Below, piece after piece: positions 6,733-8,582 of a DNA stretch of 8,582 bases. How positions within the stretch are numbered: position 1 is the stretch's first letter; each line of letters opens with the position of its first letter. Source of the DNA: Actinomycetota bacterium (GTDB taxonomy: Bacteria; Actinomycetota; UBA4738; HRBIN12); contig VAYF01000174.1 of NCBI GenBank assembly GCA_005883885.1, positions 1-8,582 of the forward strand, read 5' to 3'. The notes below the pieces were generated by a model. The model saw only the letters and a list, made by a program, of their open reading frames with translations, ran no database searches and was not told where the DNA came from. The position numbers and the translations under genes are program-made.

Positions 6733-7079
6733 CCGGTGAGCTTCTTGCAATCGATGCACAGCAGCGCCCAGGGGATCGCCTCGAGGCGCTCCTCCGCGAT
6801 CGGGCCACCGCACCGCTCGCAGGTCCCGTAGGTGCCGGCATCCATCTTCGCCAGGGCGCGATCAACGTCGTGCAGGTTCGAGCGGAGCGCGCGAACCACC
6901 GCGATGACCCGTGCGCGCTCTTCGGTGCTGTGCGAGCGGTCGGAGAAGCCGGCGTCGGCGTCGAAGGTGACGTCATCCGATCCGGGATCCGCTCCATACC
7001 CCTGGATCTCCCGATGGAGGTCCGCCTGCTGTTGCGTCAACCCCGCGCGCAACCTCTCGAGCATCGCTCTGTCGAGCAC
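6729..7079 (-). CDS. TraR/DksA-type zinc-finger regulator
   Basis: A 116-residue member of the TraR/DksA family, whose members bind in the RNA polymerase secondary channel, often with ppGpp, to alter transcription. Residues 1-80 are mostly helical with heptad character, expected to form the coiled coil (LERLRAGLTQQQADLHREI, later LRSNLHDVDRALAKMDAGTYG). The C-terminal C4 zinc finger is intact: C87-x2-C90 and C108-x2-C111 (TCERCGGPIAEERLEAIP, LLCIDCKK). The family call is firm; the target promoters and a true DksA-like function are unknown, since many actinobacterial proteins of this type are uncharacterised. The GTG at 7079 has AAGGGG about 7 bases upstream and lies one base after the xerD stop; an ATG at codon 6 is an alternative start. 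Confidence 0.9.
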   Translation of the reverse strand: MLDRAMLERLRAGLTQQQADLHREIQGYGADPGSDDVTFDADAGFSDRSHSTEERARVIAVVRALRSNLHDVDRALAKMDAGTYGTCERCGGPIAEERLEAIPWALLCIDCKKLTG

Positions 7080-7080
7080 C

Positions 7081-8028
7081 TCATCGCCCCTTCCCCGTCC
7101 CGCCGCGCGCCCGTGGATGTGCGGTGTAGTACACCTCGCGGAGGTGCTCTTTCGTCACGAGCGTGTAGATCTGCGTCGTGGCGACGCTTGCGTGACCCAG
7201 GAGCTCCTGGACCACCCGTACGTCGGCTCCTCCCTCGAGGAGATGCGTCGCGAACGAGTGTCGCAGGTCGTGGGGCGATACGCGACGCTCGATCCCGGCA
7301 CGGGTGGCATAGACAGCCAGGAGCTTCGCGCACGACTGTCGAGAGAGCCGGCCACCCCGCGTGTTGAGGAACAGCGCACCACGGGTCCGCTGGCCCACCA
7401 GGCTCGGCCGCGCGCGGCTGAGATAGGTACCCACCGCGTGCTGCGCGTGGCGGCCGATCGGTACCTCTCGCTCCTTCCCGCCCTTCCCCACGACACGCAC
7501 GGATCCGCCCTCGACGTCGAGGTCGTCGACGTCGAGTCCCGTGAGCTCCGAGACGCGCAGACCGGCCCCGTAGAGGACCTCGAGGATCGCGCGATCGCGG
7601 AGCCCGGTCGAGGTGGAGCGGTCGGGCGCCTCGATGAGGCGCCCGACCTCGTCCAGGCCCAGCGGATGGGGAAGCGGGCGGGGCACCCGCGGTCGCACGA
7701 CCTCGATGGTGGGGTCCTGCGCCGTGATGCCCTCGCCGAGGAGGAAGCGATGGAACGACCGAACGGCCGAGAGGACGCGCGACACGGACGTCGCTTTGTA
7801 CGGCGCGTCCTCAGGCCCGTGCGTGGAAGCCGACACCGACGCGATGAAGGACCGGACGACGATGTCGTCCACTTCCTCGGCTCTCACGATCCCGCGAGCC
7901 GTCAAGAAGGCCACGTACCGTCGGAGGTCCCGCCGATAGGCGGCCAGCGTGTTCGCTGCCAGCCCACGCTCCACCGTCACGTGGATCAGGAACCGCTCTG
8001 CGTCGCGATCCAGTTCGGAGTCGGTCAC
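7081..8028 (-). CDS. xerD: Tyrosine recombinase XerD
   Basis: Site-specific recombinase that, with XerC, resolves chromosome dimers at dif. The 315 residues include the N-terminal SAM-like core-binding domain (10-110: FLIHVTVERGLAANTLAAYRRD, VLSAVRSFHRFLLGEG) and a complete catalytic domain. All catalytic residues are visible: R158 (GAGLRVSEL), K182 (GKGGKEREVP), H253 and R256 (SPHDLRHSFATHLLEGGAD), H279 (ELLGHASVATTQIYT) and the nucleophile Y288. The GTG start overlaps the NUDIX stop as GTGA, with no Shine-Dalgarno, so coupling is likely. XerD rather than XerC or an integrase is inferred from the family motifs and from the conserved pyrG-NUDIX-xerD order. No att-like repeats or phage genes are near, which argues for the housekeeping role. 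Confidence 0.94.
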   Translation of the reverse strand: MTDSELDRDAERFLIHVTVERGLAANTLAAYRRDLRRYVAFLTARGIVRAEEVDDIVVRSFIASVSASTHGPEDAPYKATSVSRVLSAVRSFHRFLLGEGITAQDPTIEVVRPRVPRPLPHPLGLDEVGRLIEAPDRSTSTGLRDRAILEVLYGAGLRVSELTGLDVDDLDVEGGSVRVVGKGGKEREVPIGRHAQHAVGTYLSRARPSLVGQRTRGALFLNTRGGRLSRQSCAKLLAVYATRAGIERRVSPHDLRHSFATHLLEGGADVRVVQELLGHASVATTQIYTLVTKEHLREVYYTAHPRARGGTGKGR

Positions 8029-8474
8029 TCGGAGGATGCTTGCGCGGCTGCCAGTAAGAGCGCAAGGGTGGTCATCGCGTCGCGGACCCTTCCAGCGCGT
8101 GCGGCGGCGAGCATCTCGGTGAACGGCCTCCGCTCGACCTCGATACCGGGCTCCGGGTTTCCCGGCGGCGCGTCATCCGTATGCCCGACGAAGAGATGCA
8201 CGTAGTCGTCCGTCGTCCCCGGCGACAGGTACAGCCCTCCGAGGAAACTCGTGTCGTGCGACCGGTATCCCGTCTCTTCGTAGAGCTCACGCTCGGCACA
8301 CGTCAGTGCGTCCTCGCCGGGAACGTCCAGCAGGCCTGCGGGAACCTCGAGCAGCTCCTGCCGGACGGGGATGCGGAACTGCCGGATGAGGACGACGTCG
8401 CCGTTCGGGGTGAGCGGAACGATCGCGGAAGCCGGGTACTTGCGGACTCGGGCATGCCCCCGACCCCGACTCAG
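8025..8474 (-). CDS. NUDIX hydrolase, ADP-ribose pyrophosphatase type, N-terminally short
   Basis: The frame encodes up to 149 residues. The NUDIX box is intact: GLLDVPGEDALTCA followed by ERELYEETGY (47-70), with RE at 62-63 and EE at 66-67; the one-residue-longer G-to-E spacing is usual in actinobacterial ADP-ribose pyrophosphatases (NudF type), which cut ADP-ribose to AMP and ribose 5-phosphate. LIRQFRIPVRQELLEVPAG before the box and PFTEMLAAARAGRVRDAMT near the end also fit that family. It lacks about 35 residues normally present at the N-terminus. No ATG, GTG or TTG lies in frame between the upstream in-frame stop and the conserved part; the only candidate is CTG, overlapping the pyrG stop as CTGA. 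Either a near-cognate start is used or the 5' end was lost or frameshifted. The exact start is uncertain; the domain is not. Confidence 0.82.
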   Translation of the reverse strand: MSRGRGHARVRKYPASAIVPLTPNGDVVLIRQFRIPVRQELLEVPAGLLDVPGEDALTCAERELYEETGYRSHDTSFLGGLYLSPGTTDDYVHLFVGHTDDAPPGNPEPGIEVERRPFTEMLAAARAGRVRDAMTTLALLLAAAQASSE

Positions 8475-8582
8475 CCGGTGACGGCGATCCGGTCGCCGGC
8501 CCGGACGCGCTCACGCCGGCGCTCCGCGGCCGCGCCGACGAACTCACGGAACAGCGGATGCGGCCGGGTCGGTCGTGACCGG
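8471..8582 (-). CDS. pyrG: CTP synthase, C-terminal end (cut by window edge)
   Basis: Only the last 36 codons and the stop are present. The sequence RPTRPHPLFREFVGAA is the characteristic tail of the glutamine amidotransferase domain of CTP synthase, which makes CTP from UTP, glutamine and ATP; it is followed by a short charged extension ending GDRIAVTG. The TGA overlaps the presumed CTG start of the NUDIX gene. The pyrG-NUDIX-xerD order is widespread in actinobacteria and supports the call despite the short fragment. Confidence 0.88.
   Translation of the reverse strand, partial: RSRPTRPHPLFREFVGAAAERRRERVRAGDRIAVTG

Noticed and set aside
7081..8028. xerD as a phage or island integrase
   Set aside because: It sits in a conserved housekeeping order with no att-like repeats, tRNA or phage genes nearby.
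6832..8205. A 457-codon open frame on the plus strand opposite xerD, the NUDIX gene and the zinc-finger gene
   Set aside because: It is antisense to three well-supported genes. Long mirror frames are usual in GC-rich coding DNA, and the translation shows no recognisable domain, being rich in Arg, Asp and Gly.

Overview
The window is a GC-rich (about two thirds G+C by eye) block of bacterial chromosome. Every gene I can support lies on the minus strand, so transcription runs from the right end to the left. Start codons are mostly GTG, genes abut or overlap by a few bases, and the series CTP synthase / NUDIX / XerD followed later by ScpA / ScpB / RluB is a familiar Actinomycetota core arrangement. 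I infer an uncultured or poorly known member of Actinomycetota; nothing here fixes the class. I see no mobile element, CRISPR array, tRNA or rRNA.

In transcription order: the 3' end of pyrG (CTP synthase) at the right edge; a short NUDIX hydrolase of the ADP-ribose pyrophosphatase type; xerD; a TraR/DksA-type zinc-finger regulator; deoB (phosphopentomutase); a tentative 39-codon ORF; a pyrimidine-nucleoside/thymidine phosphorylase (deoA/pdp); a site-2-protease-like membrane protein; trpS; scpA; scpB; an RluB/RsuA-type pseudouridine synthase; and the 5' end of aroH (chorismate mutase) cut by the left edge.

Functionally there are three themes. Nucleotide metabolism: CTP synthesis, NUDIX clean-up, and the phosphorylase/phosphopentomutase pair that turns pyrimidine nucleosides into free base plus (deoxy)ribose 5-phosphate. 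Chromosome maintenance: XerD resolves chromosome dimers, and ScpA and ScpB are partners of SMC. Translation and amino acids: TrpRS, rRNA pseudouridylation and chorismate mutase. Gaps are short: about 65 bases before aroH, 63 before trpS and 112 between deoB and deoA. Most other junctions are NTGA start/stop overlaps, which suggests one long translationally coupled transcript.

The points most worth a second look are the M50-family membrane protein in which the HExxH zinc motif reads REYVR, the NUDIX protein that lacks its usual N-terminal part and has no ATG/GTG/TTG start, a four-cysteine iron-sulfur-like motif in TrpRS, and the small ORF that fits the deoB-deoA gap with 4-base overlaps at both ends. 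None of these is proven to be a new system.
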